DNA from: Cytobacillus firmus
GTDB taxonomy: Bacteria; Bacillota; Bacilli; Bacillales; Cytobacillaceae
Length of the DNA stretch: 64,000 bases
Assembly (NCBI RefSeq): GCF_023657595.1
Contig: NZ_CP098323.1
Coordinates: 2,442,001-2,506,000 of the forward strand
Direction: 5' to 3'
A program made the translations under genes and the position numbers. Each line of letters begins with the position of its first letter. Position 1 is the first letter of the stretch. Below the pieces are notes generated by a model. That model had not been told where the DNA came from and made no database searches. It saw only the letters and a program-made list of their open reading frames with translations. Below, one piece after another: positions 23,866-32,880 of this stretch.

Positions 23866-24465
23866 TTATAAAATAATCTTTTCACGCAAATGTGTTAATA
23901 TTTGCCCGACTGCTTCTTCTACTGTGTACTGATCAGATCGGACCGTAATTTCAGGGCTTTCAGGTGATTCGTACGGGGAATCGATTCCTGTAAAGTCCTT
24001 AATTTCCCCGCGTCTGGCTTTTGCGTATAATTGCTTTGGATCCCGCCGTTCGCATTCTTCGAGCGGACAGTCGATAAAGACTTCAATAAATTCCCCTTCT
24101 TCAAACAGCGCCCTGACTGTTTCCCTGTCCGACCGGAAAGGAGAAATGAACGCTGTTGTAACGATCTTGCCGCTGTCCACAAACAGCTTCGCGACTTCTC
24201 CGATGCGCCTGATATTTTCATTTCTGTCTGCCTCTGAAAAGCCAAGATCTTTATTTAAGCCGTGTCTGACATTGTCACCGTCCAGGACATATTCATTGAT
24301 GCCCTGGCGGAATAGTTCGTGAGATACTGCATTTGCAATCGTTGATTTGCCTGAGCCTGATAGGCCGGTAAACCAGAGGACCACACTTCCGTGGCCGTTC
24401 TGTGCCCGCCTGTCTTCCTTCGTAATCGCCGCATCATGCCAGGTGATGTTGGTTGCCTTTGTCAT
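23866..24465 (-). CDS. cysC: Adenylylsulfate (APS) kinase
   Basis: Phosphorylates APS to PAPS in assimilatory sulfate reduction, 199 residues, normal length. The P-loop GLSGSGKST is near residue 34-42, followed by the conserved [27 protein letters not shown] and the [11 protein letters not shown] lid region. Fourth gene of the cysH-cysP-sat-cysC cluster, 13 bases after sat, and followed by a strong terminator. Confidence 0.95.
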   Translation of the reverse strand: MTKATNITWHDAAITKEDRRAQNGHGSVVLWFTGLSGSGKSTIANAVSHELFRQGINEYVLDGDNVRHGLNKDLGFSEADRNENIRRIGEVAKLFVDSGKIVTTAFISPFRSDRETVRALFEEGEFIEVFIDCPLEECERRDPKQLYAKARRGEIKDFTGIDSPYESPESPEITVRSDQYTVEEAVGQILTHLREKIIL

Positions 24466-24478
24466 GTTTACCCTCCCC

Positions 24479-25624
24479 TTATACCGTTTCTTTTTCTCTC
24501 ATGCCTTCTATTAACACTTCGACAACCTCTTTGCGGCTGAAGGTGGATGGCGGCAGCTCCCCGTTCCGGAGCATTTCCCTTACCTTTGTGCCGGATAGAA
24601 TGACGCGGTCTTCTTTGCTGTGCGGGCACGTTTTATCAGATGCCATGCCTTCACACTTATTGCAGTAGAAGCTATGCTCGAAGAACAGCGGTTTGATGCC
24701 AAGCTCTTCTTCTGTAAAATGGCTGAAAATATGCTGCGCATCATATGTGCCATAATAATTGCCGACACCGGCATGGTCTCTTCCGACGATGAAGTGTGTG
24801 CAGCCGAAGTTTTTTCTTGCAATCGCATGGAAGATCGCTTCTCGCGGCCCCGCATATCGCATCGCTGCTGGATAGACTGCCAGCTGTGTGCGCTCTTTTG
24901 GATAGTAATTTTCCAGGAGGACCCGGTAGCTCTTAAGACGGACATCTGCAGGGATGTCATCTGATTTTGTTTCACCCACAAGCGGGTTCAAAAATAGCCC
25001 ATCCACCGTTTCCAGCGCAGCTTTTTGAATGTATTCGTGTGCTCTGTGCACAGGGTTTCTAGTCTGGAAGCCAACCACTGTTTTCCAGCCCTTTTCTTCA
25101 AACAGTGCCCTTGTTTCTTTAGGCTCGAACCATACATCCTCTGCTACACCTTTGCCAGGCTTTTTAATCAGCGTTACCTCACCGGCAACATAAACCGGAC
25201 CGCGTTCAAAAAGCCTTTTTACACCGGGATGTGCCTGCTCCTCCGTTTTGTAGACTTCACGCGCCTCTTTGCTCAGGTCCGGCTCATACCATTCTGATAC
25301 CGTGATGACTCCGTATACTTCACCTTCGCGAACCAGCTTAAACTTTTCACCGGCTGCAAGCTCTTTGGCTTTTTCCGCTTGAACAGGGAGTGTAACCGGA
25401 ATGGACCAAATCGTTCCGTCTGCCAGTCTCATTTTTTCAACAACAGATTCATAGTCTGCTTTAGCAAGGAAACCTGTCAGAGGACTGAATAAGCCAACAC
25501 CTATAAGTTCCAGATCACTCAGTGCGATGGCATCTATTAAGATTTCTTTTTCAATTCCTGTCAGGTCATAATTGGGATTGTAGTTTTGAATTAATTTTCC
25601 TCCATGAGGTTTCGGCAGAGCCAT
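24479..25624 (-). CDS. sat: Sulfate adenylyltransferase
   Basis: ATP sulfurylase making APS from ATP and sulfate, 381 residues. The catalytic motifs [12 protein letters not shown] (about 195-206, with HxxH) and [12 protein letters not shown] (about 288-300) are intact. A C-terminal zinc-knuckle-like [16 protein letters not shown] is present. Cytosolic, third in the cluster, 26 bases after cysP. Confidence 0.96.
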   Translation of the reverse strand: MALPKPHGGKLIQNYNPNYDLTGIEKEILIDAIALSDLELIGVGLFSPLTGFLAKADYESVVEKMRLADGTIWSIPVTLPVQAEKAKELAAGEKFKLVREGEVYGVITVSEWYEPDLSKEAREVYKTEEQAHPGVKRLFERGPVYVAGEVTLIKKPGKGVAEDVWFEPKETRALFEEKGWKTVVGFQTRNPVHRAHEYIQKAALETVDGLFLNPLVGETKSDDIPADVRLKSYRVLLENYYPKERTQLAVYPAAMRYAGPREAIFHAIARKNFGCTHFIVGRDHAGVGNYYGTYDAQHIFSHFTEEELGIKPLFFEHSFYCNKCEGMASDKTCPHSKEDRVILSGTKVREMLRNGELPPSTFSRKEVVEVLIEGMREKETV

Positions 25625-25650
25625 TTTTGATCAACCTTTCTTTTTAAAAT

Positions 25651-26715
25651 TTACTTTTTTTCAGTTATCGGCCTTACACTGGCTGGTGCCTGATTCATTA
25701 AGAATTTCACTCCGAAAACGGAGATAAGGACACCGGCCATTGCAATCACCGGATATACATTTTGTTCAATAAGCAGCTGGATGAGCGTATAGGACAGGAC
25801 CATCGATAAAACGGGTGAGACGACCCATACGACTAATAGCTGCACAACAATGTCCTTCTTGAAGACTGACCGTCCCTGCTTCACAAAGCCGATTCCAATG
25901 ATGGAGGAAGTGGTGATTTGCGTTAAAGGAACAGGAATTCCAAAAACGGACGCAATCGTAACAATTCCGGCTCCTGTTCCTGAAATGACACAGCCTTCTT
26001 CAAGCCGGATTTTGGTAATCTTTTTGCCATTCGTCTCGAGGACTTTTTTTCCCAGCAGAACGGCTCCTATAGCGACAAACAGGCCGCCCCAGAAGATTCC
26101 GCTGCCTGTGCTCATAATGCCTGCACCAACAAGCGGGCCGACTGCATTGGCAACATTATTCATGCCTGCCGAGAATGCTTCAAACACACCCATGAAGACG
26201 ACAAGTATGGCTAAGATCGGAGTTGCTTTAGGCTTTTTAATCAGGTTCTGTATGAACTTTCTCTTTAAAAAAGCGGCTGCCGCTATGGCAATTAAAAATG
26301 CGGCAAATGGAGTAAGCAGCCAGAACATAACGATCCAGGCAAGCTTTCCGGCAAATACGGATTGGTAGACGATTCCGGCACCAACAACAGAACCTACCGT
26401 CACCTCACTGGTAGACAGCGGGATGCCGAATACATTCGCCAGAAAAAGAGATAATGCTGCAGATGCAATCACAATCAGCGCGATGGCAACCGTGAAGGTC
26501 TCTTTAGGAACAATACCGCTTCCCATCGTCTTTACCACTTCTCCTCCGCCAAGCCATGCTCCGAAGAATACGGCCAAGCCGCAAAGAATAAGAGCTATCA
26601 TACGGTTTTTCAGGACACCTGAGCCATACGCGATCCCCATGGACGCTGCTGCTCCACTTGCCCCTATATTCATGGCGAAAAATAAACCGACTGTGACCGC
26701 TATGATCGTAAGCAT
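25651..26715 (-). CDS. cysP: Sulfate permease, CysP type
   Basis: A 354-residue membrane protein of the inorganic phosphate transporter (PiT) superfamily branch known to import sulfate in B. subtilis. About 10-11 membrane helices. The duplicated PiT motif appears as GASGAAASMGIAYGSGVL near the N-terminus and GMNNVANAVGPLVGAGIMSTGSG in the middle. The position between cysH and sat supports sulfate rather than phosphate as substrate. Confidence 0.93.
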   Translation of the reverse strand: MLTIIAVTVGLFFAMNIGASGAAASMGIAYGSGVLKNRMIALILCGLAVFFGAWLGGGEVVKTMGSGIVPKETFTVAIALIVIASAALSLFLANVFGIPLSTSEVTVGSVVGAGIVYQSVFAGKLAWIVMFWLLTPFAAFLIAIAAAAFLKRKFIQNLIKKPKATPILAILVVFMGVFEAFSAGMNNVANAVGPLVGAGIMSTGSGIFWGGLFVAIGAVLLGKKVLETNGKKITKIRLEEGCVISGTGAGIVTIASVFGIPVPLTQITTSSIIGIGFVKQGRSVFKKDIVVQLLVVWVVSPVLSMVLSYTLIQLLIEQNVYPVIAMAGVLISVFGVKFLMNQAPASVRPITEKK

Positions 26716-26730
26716 GGTATCACCCTCCTT

Positions 26731-27447
26731 CTAGCTCGTATGAAGGCCGCATTCAGTTTTGCCTGTGCCAGACCAACGGCCCGCACGGGAATCGCCATTT
26801 TCATCGACTGCCTGTGTACAGGGAAAGCAGCCAATGCTTGGGTAGCCATGTTCATGCAAAGTGTTGTAAGGCAGGTCTTTTTCCTTGATGTAGGCCCAAA
26901 CCTCATCCCATGTCCAGTGAATCAGCGGGCAAATTTTGATATTCCTGAATTTTTCATCCCTGTTTAGGAATTGAGTATTCGCTCTTGTCGGCGACTGCTC
27001 CCGCCGAAGGCCGGAGATCCAGGCCTGCTTTGGTGTTAACGCTTCTCTTAACGGAATCACTTTACGGATCTGGCAGCATGAATTCGGCTCCCTTTTCCAA
27101 AGTGCAGATCCGTATTCTGCAGCCTGCTGGTCCAGCGTCAGCTTGGGCTCTTTACGCTCAATCCTGAGGCTTGGAAAGCGGGCCTCAATTTTATCAATCA
27201 CTTCATAGGTTTCCGGAAAATGAAGCCCGGTGTCCAAAAAGACAATATGGGCATCTGGCTTAATTTCCTGAATAAGATCAATCAGCACGATGGCTTCCGC
27301 TCCGAAGCTCGATGCATAGACAATTTTATCTTCAGGATAATTCTCATAAGCCCATTTCAACACTGTGCTTGCGCCTTTTAATTTGTCATCGTTTGGGAAC
27401 GAATCTGAGATTTGATTCCAATTTTTATATGTTACTGCATTGATCAT
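26731..27447 (-). CDS. cysH: (Adenosine 5'-)phosphosulfate reductase
   Basis: Thioredoxin-dependent reductase turning APS or PAPS into sulfite, 238 residues. It carries the [4Fe-4S] cysteine set (SCCQIRK near 133 and GCFPCTQ near 217) that marks the iron-sulfur form, as in B. subtilis, which accepts both APS and PAPS. The catalytic C-terminal ECGLHTS is intact. First large gene of the cluster. A GAAAGGAG site precedes the ATG. A YezD-like gene lies in its leader. Confidence 0.94.
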   Translation of the reverse strand: MINAVTYKNWNQISDSFPNDDKLKGASTVLKWAYENYPEDKIVYASSFGAEAIVLIDLIQEIKPDAHIVFLDTGLHFPETYEVIDKIEARFPSLRIERKEPKLTLDQQAAEYGSALWKREPNSCCQIRKVIPLREALTPKQAWISGLRREQSPTRANTQFLNRDEKFRNIKICPLIHWTWDEVWAYIKEKDLPYNTLHEHGYPSIGCFPCTQAVDENGDSRAGRWSGTGKTECGLHTS

Positions 27448-27547
27448 CTTGCAGTACTCCTTTCATATTCTAGAAATCTTTTAAAATCAAAAAAGGCAGT
27501 CTTCCCGCCTGAAAAAACTTCAGTTGGAAAAACCGCCTCTAGTTTGT

Positions 27548-27706
27548 CTAGTCAGCGCGCTTATTTGGTTGAAGACGAACCTTTTCGTTCTTCTCGAGTT
27601 GTATGACCTTGCCATCCTGGACGACCAGCGTGATCGATCCGAATTTAATGCTCTGAAGCATCTGCTTTAAATGAGCAGATAACTCTTCCCAGTCTGCCTG
27701 TTTCAG
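27548..27706 (-). CDS. yezD: YezD-family (DUF2292) small protein, CTG start
   Basis: A 52-residue protein with the YezD/DUF2292 pattern: a helix ending LKQMLQSI, then KFGSITLVVQDGKVIQLEKNEKVRL. Such proteins are often encoded beside sulfate assimilation genes. No ATG, GTG or TTG precedes the domain in frame. The only sensible start is CTG at 27706, nine bases after an AAGGAGG site. The frame would be missed with the usual start codons. It lies between the operon promoter and cysH, so it is probably the first gene of the cluster. Function unknown. Confidence 0.75.
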   Translation of the reverse strand: MKQADWEELSAHLKQMLQSIKFGSITLVVQDGKVIQLEKNEKVRLQPNKRAD

Positions 27707-27778
27707 TGAGGCTCGCCTCCTTTTTTTTGTTGAGGAAAGGATACGGTTTTTAGTTTGTTTTTTGTGATGTTGAGATTA

Positions 27779-27806
27779 ATCCTACCATACACATAGGAAT
27801 TGTCAA
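27779..27806 (-). promoter_or_regulatory. cys operon promoter with CymR-like box
   Basis: On the minus strand TTGACA is followed 16 bases later by TAGGAT. Between and overlapping them, the plus-strand sequence ATACACATAGGAATTGTCA resembles, as I recall it, the GGAATT-type box bound by the cysteine-metabolism repressor CymR. No S-box riboswitch was found in the leader. Confidence 0.5.
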
Positions 27807-27970
27807 CAACTTATTTAAAGAAAATTTTAAAAATCTGATAAATGGGCTTTTCTTCACTGAAAACCGTTAACCTTACTTGGTTTTTTGGTAAAGTACCAGG
27901 TTTTTTATGTACCTATTCACGTTGAATTCCCCTGAGATTTTTTGAGGATATTAGGTTTTGTAATTGGCTA

Positions 27971-28566
27971 TTATGCAAGATCTTTTGGTTTTTGTTAGTG
28001 ATGTGGTGTTCATGATGGGGTTGGTGCAGCTTCTTTTGACTTTTGCTAAAGATGTGGTGTCAAACACGCGGATTGATGCAGCTTCTTTTCCTTTTGCTGG
28101 AGAAGTGGTGTCTATCATACGGATTGATGCAGCTTCTTTTACCTTTTGCTGAAAATGTGGTGTCTAACATGCGGATTGATGCAGCTTCTTTTACCTTTTG
28201 CTGAAAATGTGGTGTCTAACATGCGGATTGATGCAGCTTCTTTTACCTTTTGCTGAAGATGCGGTATCTAACATGCAAATTGATGCAGCTTCTTTTACCT
28301 TTTGCTGAAGATGCGGTATCTAACATGCGGATTGATGCAGCTTCTTTTCCTTTTGCTAAAGATATGGTGACTATCATGGGGATTGATGCAGCTTCTTTTG
28401 ACTTTTGCTGAAGATGCGGTATCTAACATGCGGATTGATGCAGCTTCTTTTGACTTTTGCTGAAGATGCGGTATCTAACATGCGGATTGATGCAGCTTCT
28501 TTTGACTTTTGCTGAAGATGCGGTATCTAACATGCGGATTGATGCAGCTTCTTTTACCTTTTAATA
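27971..28566. repeat. 52-bp tandem repeat array, about 11-12 units
   Basis: A sharply periodic array. The core GCAGCTTCTTTT recurs at 28026, 28078, 28129, 28181, 28233, 28285, 28337, 28388, 28440, 28492 and 28544, so each unit is 51-52 bp. A degenerate unit precedes the first. The most regular units are nearly identical over 52 bp, ending ATCTAACATGCGG. A 52-bp period breaks any reading frame at each unit. No spacers are present, so it is not CRISPR. It lies between the cys promoter and the M14 peptidase terminator. Confidence 0.95.
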
Positions 28567-28647
28567 GAGATGATTTAGGTTGACACTGGTTGCTATTGCT
28601 TTGTCGAGAGATATGACATCCAGCTTTTGACGCTTAGGTTTTTTAGC

Positions 28648-28680
28648 ATAAAAAACACCCCCGGCAACTACCGGAGGTGC
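28648..28680 (-). terminator. Terminator of the M14 peptidase gene
   Basis: CACCTCCGG and CCGGGGGTG arms (one G-T) with a 6-nt loop, followed by TTTTTT on the minus strand. Confidence 0.85.
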
Positions 28681-28687
28681 ATTACTT

Positions 28688-29761
28688 TTATTCGTCCGCT
28701 TCTTCGTTTTGCCTTGTTGTCTGTTCAGGCAGTGTATCCCAGAAGCTGGTGTCAGCAGAATTGATTGAACCGTCTGCTATTGCTTTTACTGTCGCATCAA
28801 GCGTTGTGATTGTCTGTTTGATGAGATAGCCGTTGCTCTTTTGTCCAAGGGCGTATGGCTCATAATTGTGGTCGGACATTCCGCGCATTTCAAATAGAAG
28901 CGTGGAAATGTCGTAGCGGACAGCAGCGCCGTTCCGGCCAATGTTTTCACCTGTGCCGCCGACATATTTTCCAATATGGCCCCAGCCAGTATGGTGAAGC
29001 GAGTTAAACACAATTGATCCAAGCTTTTTGGATTTTTCAAGAACCTCAGGCTTTACATTGCTGTTTGTCGGATACAGAATGCTTCCTGACACAAGCTTTC
29101 CTTCAGTTTCACTTAATGTGCCCTGATGATGAAGATCAATCATGTAATCGATATTGTATTTCTTGAACACGTTTTCATGGAGAGCACGCGCTTCCGGCTC
29201 CATTTCGCTTGTTTCTTTAGCATGTTCCCGATTCAAATCCACACGATTGGCATTATAGCGGGTTAAATGGCGATCGCCATCGGCTAGATAATCATCAAGT
29301 GAGAAGTCCACATCCCCCATTGCTCCATCTGCGTTAAGCATCGGGATGACGAGAATGTTGACATCTTTAAGGACTCCGCTTGTTTTGCCGGTACCAAGGT
29401 GCTTGATAAACTCCAAGGCTCCCTCAGTTGTCAGCTGCTCATTCCCGTGCTGCTGAGTCAGAAATAGAACCGTTGGATTGTCAGGATTGGATATGTATTT
29501 TGCCATGTGAATATCACGGCCTTTTACCGTCTGGCCGATGACTTCAAGCTGCATAGCCTCCTGTTTGGCATCCTGTGTTTTCAAATAATCTGTTAAACTG
29601 GCATATGTATGCAGAATGGAAGTCTGAATGGATCCATTTCCTGTGCCAGGCCCATTCCCTACGGCACCTGCAGGCATACCAACTGCTGTAACAGCACCTA
29701 AAGCCATCAAACCTGTCAGTGATACTGATAGAACTTTTTTCTTCAATGTCATAAAATTCAT
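28688..29761 (-). CDS. Secreted M14-family zinc carboxypeptidase
   Basis: A 357-residue exported peptidase. The N-terminal signal peptide has a Lys-rich start and a hydrophobic core (VLSVSLTGLMALGAVTAVG), with probable cleavage near AGA. The zinc-binding motif HGNE (TQQHGNEQLTTEG, near 105) and the third ligand histidine in MIDLHHQG (near 217) are present, and a catalytic glutamate is in LFEMRG near the end. M14 enzymes trim C-terminal residues from peptides or peptidoglycan stems. Substrate unknown. It is monocistronic. Confidence 0.88.
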   Translation of the reverse strand: MNFMTLKKKVLSVSLTGLMALGAVTAVGMPAGAVGNGPGTGNGSIQTSILHTYASLTDYLKTQDAKQEAMQLEVIGQTVKGRDIHMAKYISNPDNPTVLFLTQQHGNEQLTTEGALEFIKHLGTGKTSGVLKDVNILVIPMLNADGAMGDVDFSLDDYLADGDRHLTRYNANRVDLNREHAKETSEMEPEARALHENVFKKYNIDYMIDLHHQGTLSETEGKLVSGSILYPTNSNVKPEVLEKSKKLGSIVFNSLHHTGWGHIGKYVGGTGENIGRNGAAVRYDISTLLFEMRGMSDHNYEPYALGQKSNGYLIKQTITTLDATVKAIADGSINSADTSFWDTLPEQTTRQNEEADE

Positions 29762-29975
29762 ACCCCCATATTAATACTTATCTTTCACTATTAATTCTAG
29801 TGAATTAATTTAAGAGTGATAATAGAGTATGATACCTATTCTTTTGACAAATTTCGCATACCGAAATAAGTATAAATAGAGGAGTTTACTAATGATTTAT
29901 CGTGTAAAAATAATCCAAAATTACCACTTCAGATACAGGGTTACAAAAAATCCCTTTTTCAGGTGTAAAAAGAAC

Positions 29976-30008
29976 TAAAAAGGATCGGATATAAAATGTC
30001 CGATCCTT
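29976..30008 (-). terminator. Terminator of the Gfo/Idh/MocA gene
   Basis: AAGGATCGGA and TCCGATCCTT arms with a 12-nt loop, followed by TTTAGTTC on the minus strand. Confidence 0.85.
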
Positions 30009-30012
30009 CGTT

Positions 30013-31005
30013 CTAATTCAGGTCTGCCGGGTAGATTACACCTATTTGCCTTCGGGCTTCTTCAATGATTTCCATTGTTATCATCGAGTTAGCGTGGGAG
30101 TTGAAATCAGATTCAGTTTTTCCAGCCTGAACCAAACGGATGAATTCTTTGGCTTCGTAATACATAGAATCACTTAATTGGTCCTGAGTGAGGTCCTCCC
30201 TCTCCCCGTTCCGATAATGCAATTCAACTTTCTCAGGTGCACTTATTCTATCTATAACGATATTTCCCTCTTCCCCTTGAATTTCTGCAGGAAGACTGGA
30301 ATCGGTTATTTTACTGTACATGATGACCGCATCCATGTCAGGGTATTTAAGGACCATGCTTCCTTCCCCATCAACTCCTGATTCCAGCATATAGCCTGCT
30401 GCTTTAATCTCCTCAGGTTTACCGAATAGGGCCACAAGCGGATAAACACAGTAAATTCCGATATCCATTAGTGAACCATTCGAAAAATCCGGATTGAATG
30501 CATTCAGCACGGTTCCCTGCCTGTAGGCATCATAACGGGAAGAGTATTGGCAATAGCTTGCAAAATATCTGCGCACCTTTCCAATTTTATGAAGATTTTC
30601 TTTTACAGCCAAAAAATTAGGCATAAAAGGAGACTTAAGGGCTTCCATAAGAAGAACATTGTTTTCCCTGGCCGCAGCTATCATAGATGTAAGCTCCTTT
30701 GTATTAGAAGCAATAGGCTTTTCGCATAAAACATGAACATTATTTTTCATAAAAAGGATGGACTGCTCTGCATGCAGGGAATTCGGGCTTGCAATATAAA
30801 CAGCGTCGATTTCGCCGCTTGCGGCCATCATCTGTAAATCAGTAAAAGTCCTCTTCACACCATATTTGCCTGCAAATTCTTTTGCTTTTTCCTCGGTGCG
30901 GGAATAAACAGCCGTCAGCTGAAAATCTTCAGCCTGCAGTGCTGCTTTTAAAAATCTTTCTGTAATCCAGTTAGTGCCTACAACGCCAAAACGAACCAAA
31001 ATCAT
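30013..31005 (-). CDS. Gfo/Idh/MocA-family oxidoreductase
   Basis: A 330-residue NAD(P)-dependent dehydrogenase, similar in kind to B. subtilis YulF. Rossmann motif GVVGTNWITERF at 7-18, the family EKP signature in VLCEKPIASNTKEL near 94, and a C-terminal GFO_IDH_MocA domain with NGSLMDIGIYCVYPLVALFG (the D-x3-Y/H catalytic region). Substrates are usually sugars, inositols or derivatives. None can be assigned here. A GGAGGAA site abuts the ATG. Confidence 0.88.
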   Translation of the reverse strand: MILVRFGVVGTNWITERFLKAALQAEDFQLTAVYSRTEEKAKEFAGKYGVKRTFTDLQMMAASGEIDAVYIASPNSLHAEQSILFMKNNVHVLCEKPIASNTKELTSMIAAARENNVLLMEALKSPFMPNFLAVKENLHKIGKVRRYFASYCQYSSRYDAYRQGTVLNAFNPDFSNGSLMDIGIYCVYPLVALFGKPEEIKAAGYMLESGVDGEGSMVLKYPDMDAVIMYSKITDSSLPAEIQGEEGNIVIDRISAPEKVELHYRNGEREDLTQDQLSDSMYYEAKEFIRLVQAGKTESDFNSHANSMITMEIIEEARRQIGVIYPADLN

Positions 31006-31151
31006 TTCCTCCAGTTTCTATTGTGGGATAATTATTCTCTCATTTTTAAGGAAAATGAAAGAAAAAGCAAGAAATAAAAATGGAAGTCTGTAATTTCCCT
31101 GACTTCCATTGTTACTCTATGTATTTGATTAATTGATTCATATTAGTGAAT

Positions 31152-31535
31152 TTAGAATATTAATGAAGCTCTTTCTATTTCGTATGGTTCATTTGTAAAT
31201 GACCGCTCCAGCGAATCTAATCGTAGGTTCTCCTTTAAAACCGTGAGTGGAACCTCATGAGGAAAACTCTACAATTTTATCGAATGGTGATGATTAAGCC
31301 AAGAAACAATTGAGGTCGCAGCCAAGAGTTCTTCCCAGTTGCCTACAAATTAGTCGTCCAATAATAAGCCCTGCACCCATTCATCATCCAGCTGCTCGTC
31401 CTGATTTTCTTCTGCTTGAAATATTATATTTCGTTCATTAATACGATAACTAATAGCTGAATGATGATATTCTTTTATTTGGATGAGTGAATAAAAGATG
31501 TCTATCAGTTTTTGCTCTCTTAAAAACATCTGCAA
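31152..31535 (-). pseudogene. Decayed ORF with two in-frame stops
   Basis: One frame can be read from 31535 to a TAA at 31152 with only two internal stops (TAA at 31350 and a TAG about 27 codons later). The segments between look like real protein: DEQLDDEWVQGLLLDD, then VGNWEELLAATSIVSWLNHH, then SFPHEVPLTVLKENLRLD and SLERSFTNEPYEIE. A better ribosome binding site (AGGGGAGAC) sits just upstream in another frame (MILIADVFKRAKTDRHLL), so a frameshift near the 5' end is likely too. No family recognised. It explains most of the gap between 31006 and 31582. Confidence 0.5.
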
Positions 31536-31582
31536 TTAGAATCATTTTGTCTCCCCTAGGTTTGTTTAATAATTTTTCAAAT

Positions 31583-32857
31583 TCAGCTTTTAACAGATTC
31601 CTTAGTGTATGGGATGGTTAATGGCCCAAGAGGCATAACGGCAATCCTTAAATCTCTTCCGTGCTTTTGCTGCAGCTCTTCCACTGTTTTTTCGATAGAG
31701 GAAGAAGGAAGGAACATGGCATTTTTAACGTCTTCGTCCGCTAGGCTTGAATATACATATACGTCAGCCCATACCTGAATGATTGCCTGTTTTTGTACTT
31801 GCCATTGATCAAAAATGGAAAAGGCGGGATCCTCGATCATGTCTAATATTTCTTGCGGTGTTGCTTTCATTTTTAGTATTTCAGCGTAATTGCCATGGTT
31901 GGGCAGGCCGTCACTGCATTCTGACGCGCAAATAATGGCACCGCCTTTTTTCACAATTTTTTGTGCAGCGCTCATCCCCTTAACAGCCTGATACAGATTC
32001 TGGTCTAAAGGATATCCGCTGTTGCTTGTAATAACTATATCGAATGGCTCTTCACACGCGACCATCGAATGTTCTCTGACATATTCACAACCAGTTCTGT
32101 GCGCCAAAATGACATCGCCTGCAAAAAAGTTTGTAATCTCTTTGTCTCCGTTAAGAGTTACATTCAGCATAAAATCCGGTTTTGCCATAAGAGCTGCTTC
32201 TGTAGCTTCTCCCTGAACCGGGTTGCCTTCAATTTTTCCCCATGTACTGTCTTTATCTCCAATCATTCTGGCATTATGAAAATGCATTATTGTATCAATC
32301 CCGGCTATTCCAGGCATGATTCCCTTGGGTCCGCCGCTGAACCCTGCAAAAAAGTGCGGTTCAATAAATCCTGTAACAATTTTAAAATCACTTTGGCAAT
32401 ATTCCTTATTAAGGTAAACCTCACCCCCATACGAGGTTGTCCCCAAGTAGGTCTGAGTGGATTGGTCAAATGCATTATTATTAATGACCCGGACTTGGTT
32501 TACAATGTCCTCTCCAAGCATTTGAATAAGCTCTTCTCTCGTGTTATCACGGTGGCTGCCAGTGCCATTAATGATGATAAATTGCTCTGCCGGAACATGT
32601 TTTAACTCCTCCATAATCCATGGAACCAACTTATGATTTGGGGTGGGTCTTGTCATATCGCTAATGACAATCGAAACAGTATCCGTGCTTTTCACCATTT
32701 CTTTTAATGGCTTTGTCCCAATTGGATTCCTCATGGCTTCAAATGCTTTTTGCTTTTCGTCATCCAGGCCAGGAATATGGACAGGTTCTATGACTGCTGT
32801 ATGCTCGGGAAGATTGACAAGAAGTCCTTCTTTCCCATATGCCAATTTGATTTCCAA
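31583..32857 (-). CDS. LarA-like nickel-dependent 2-hydroxyacid racemase
   Basis: A 424-residue LarA-family protein. In Lactobacillus, LarA interconverts D- and L-lactate with a nickel-pincer (NPN) cofactor. Family blocks here: VISDMTRPTPNHKLVPWIMEEL near 65-85, NGTGSHRDNTREELIQMLG near 100, GFIEPHFFAGFSGGPKGIMPGIAG near 165-190 and the later NSGYPLDQNLYQAVKGMSAA. Many LarA homologues racemise other 2-hydroxyacids. The cofactor genes larB, larC and larE are not in the window. TTG start with GGAGGAAATATACC before it. It is 23 bases after the ABC ATPase gene, so the two are probably co-transcribed. Confidence 0.82.
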   Translation of the reverse strand: MEIKLAYGKEGLLVNLPEHTAVIEPVHIPGLDDEKQKAFEAMRNPIGTKPLKEMVKSTDTVSIVISDMTRPTPNHKLVPWIMEELKHVPAEQFIIINGTGSHRDNTREELIQMLGEDIVNQVRVINNNAFDQSTQTYLGTTSYGGEVYLNKEYCQSDFKIVTGFIEPHFFAGFSGGPKGIMPGIAGIDTIMHFHNARMIGDKDSTWGKIEGNPVQGEATEAALMAKPDFMLNVTLNGDKEITNFFAGDVILAHRTGCEYVREHSMVACEEPFDIVITSNSGYPLDQNLYQAVKGMSAAQKIVKKGGAIICASECSDGLPNHGNYAEILKMKATPQEILDMIEDPAFSIFDQWQVQKQAIIQVWADVYVYSSLADEDVKNAMFLPSSSIEKTVEELQQKHGRDLRIAVMPLGPLTIPYTKESVKS

Positions 32858-32880
32858 GGTATATTTCCTCCTTATGCTGA

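Noticed and set aside
27448-27780. S-box (SAM) riboswitch before cysH
   Set aside because: The conserved S-box helices and core sequence were not found. The region instead codes for a YezD-like protein.
27964-28152. 62-residue plus-strand ORF starting in the array
   Set aside because: It is only a frame through the 52-bp repeat, has no ribosome binding site and the frame breaks with each unit.
27971-28566. CRISPR array
   Set aside because: The whole 52-bp unit repeats with no unique spacers, no cas genes are near and the unit is not a palindromic repeat.
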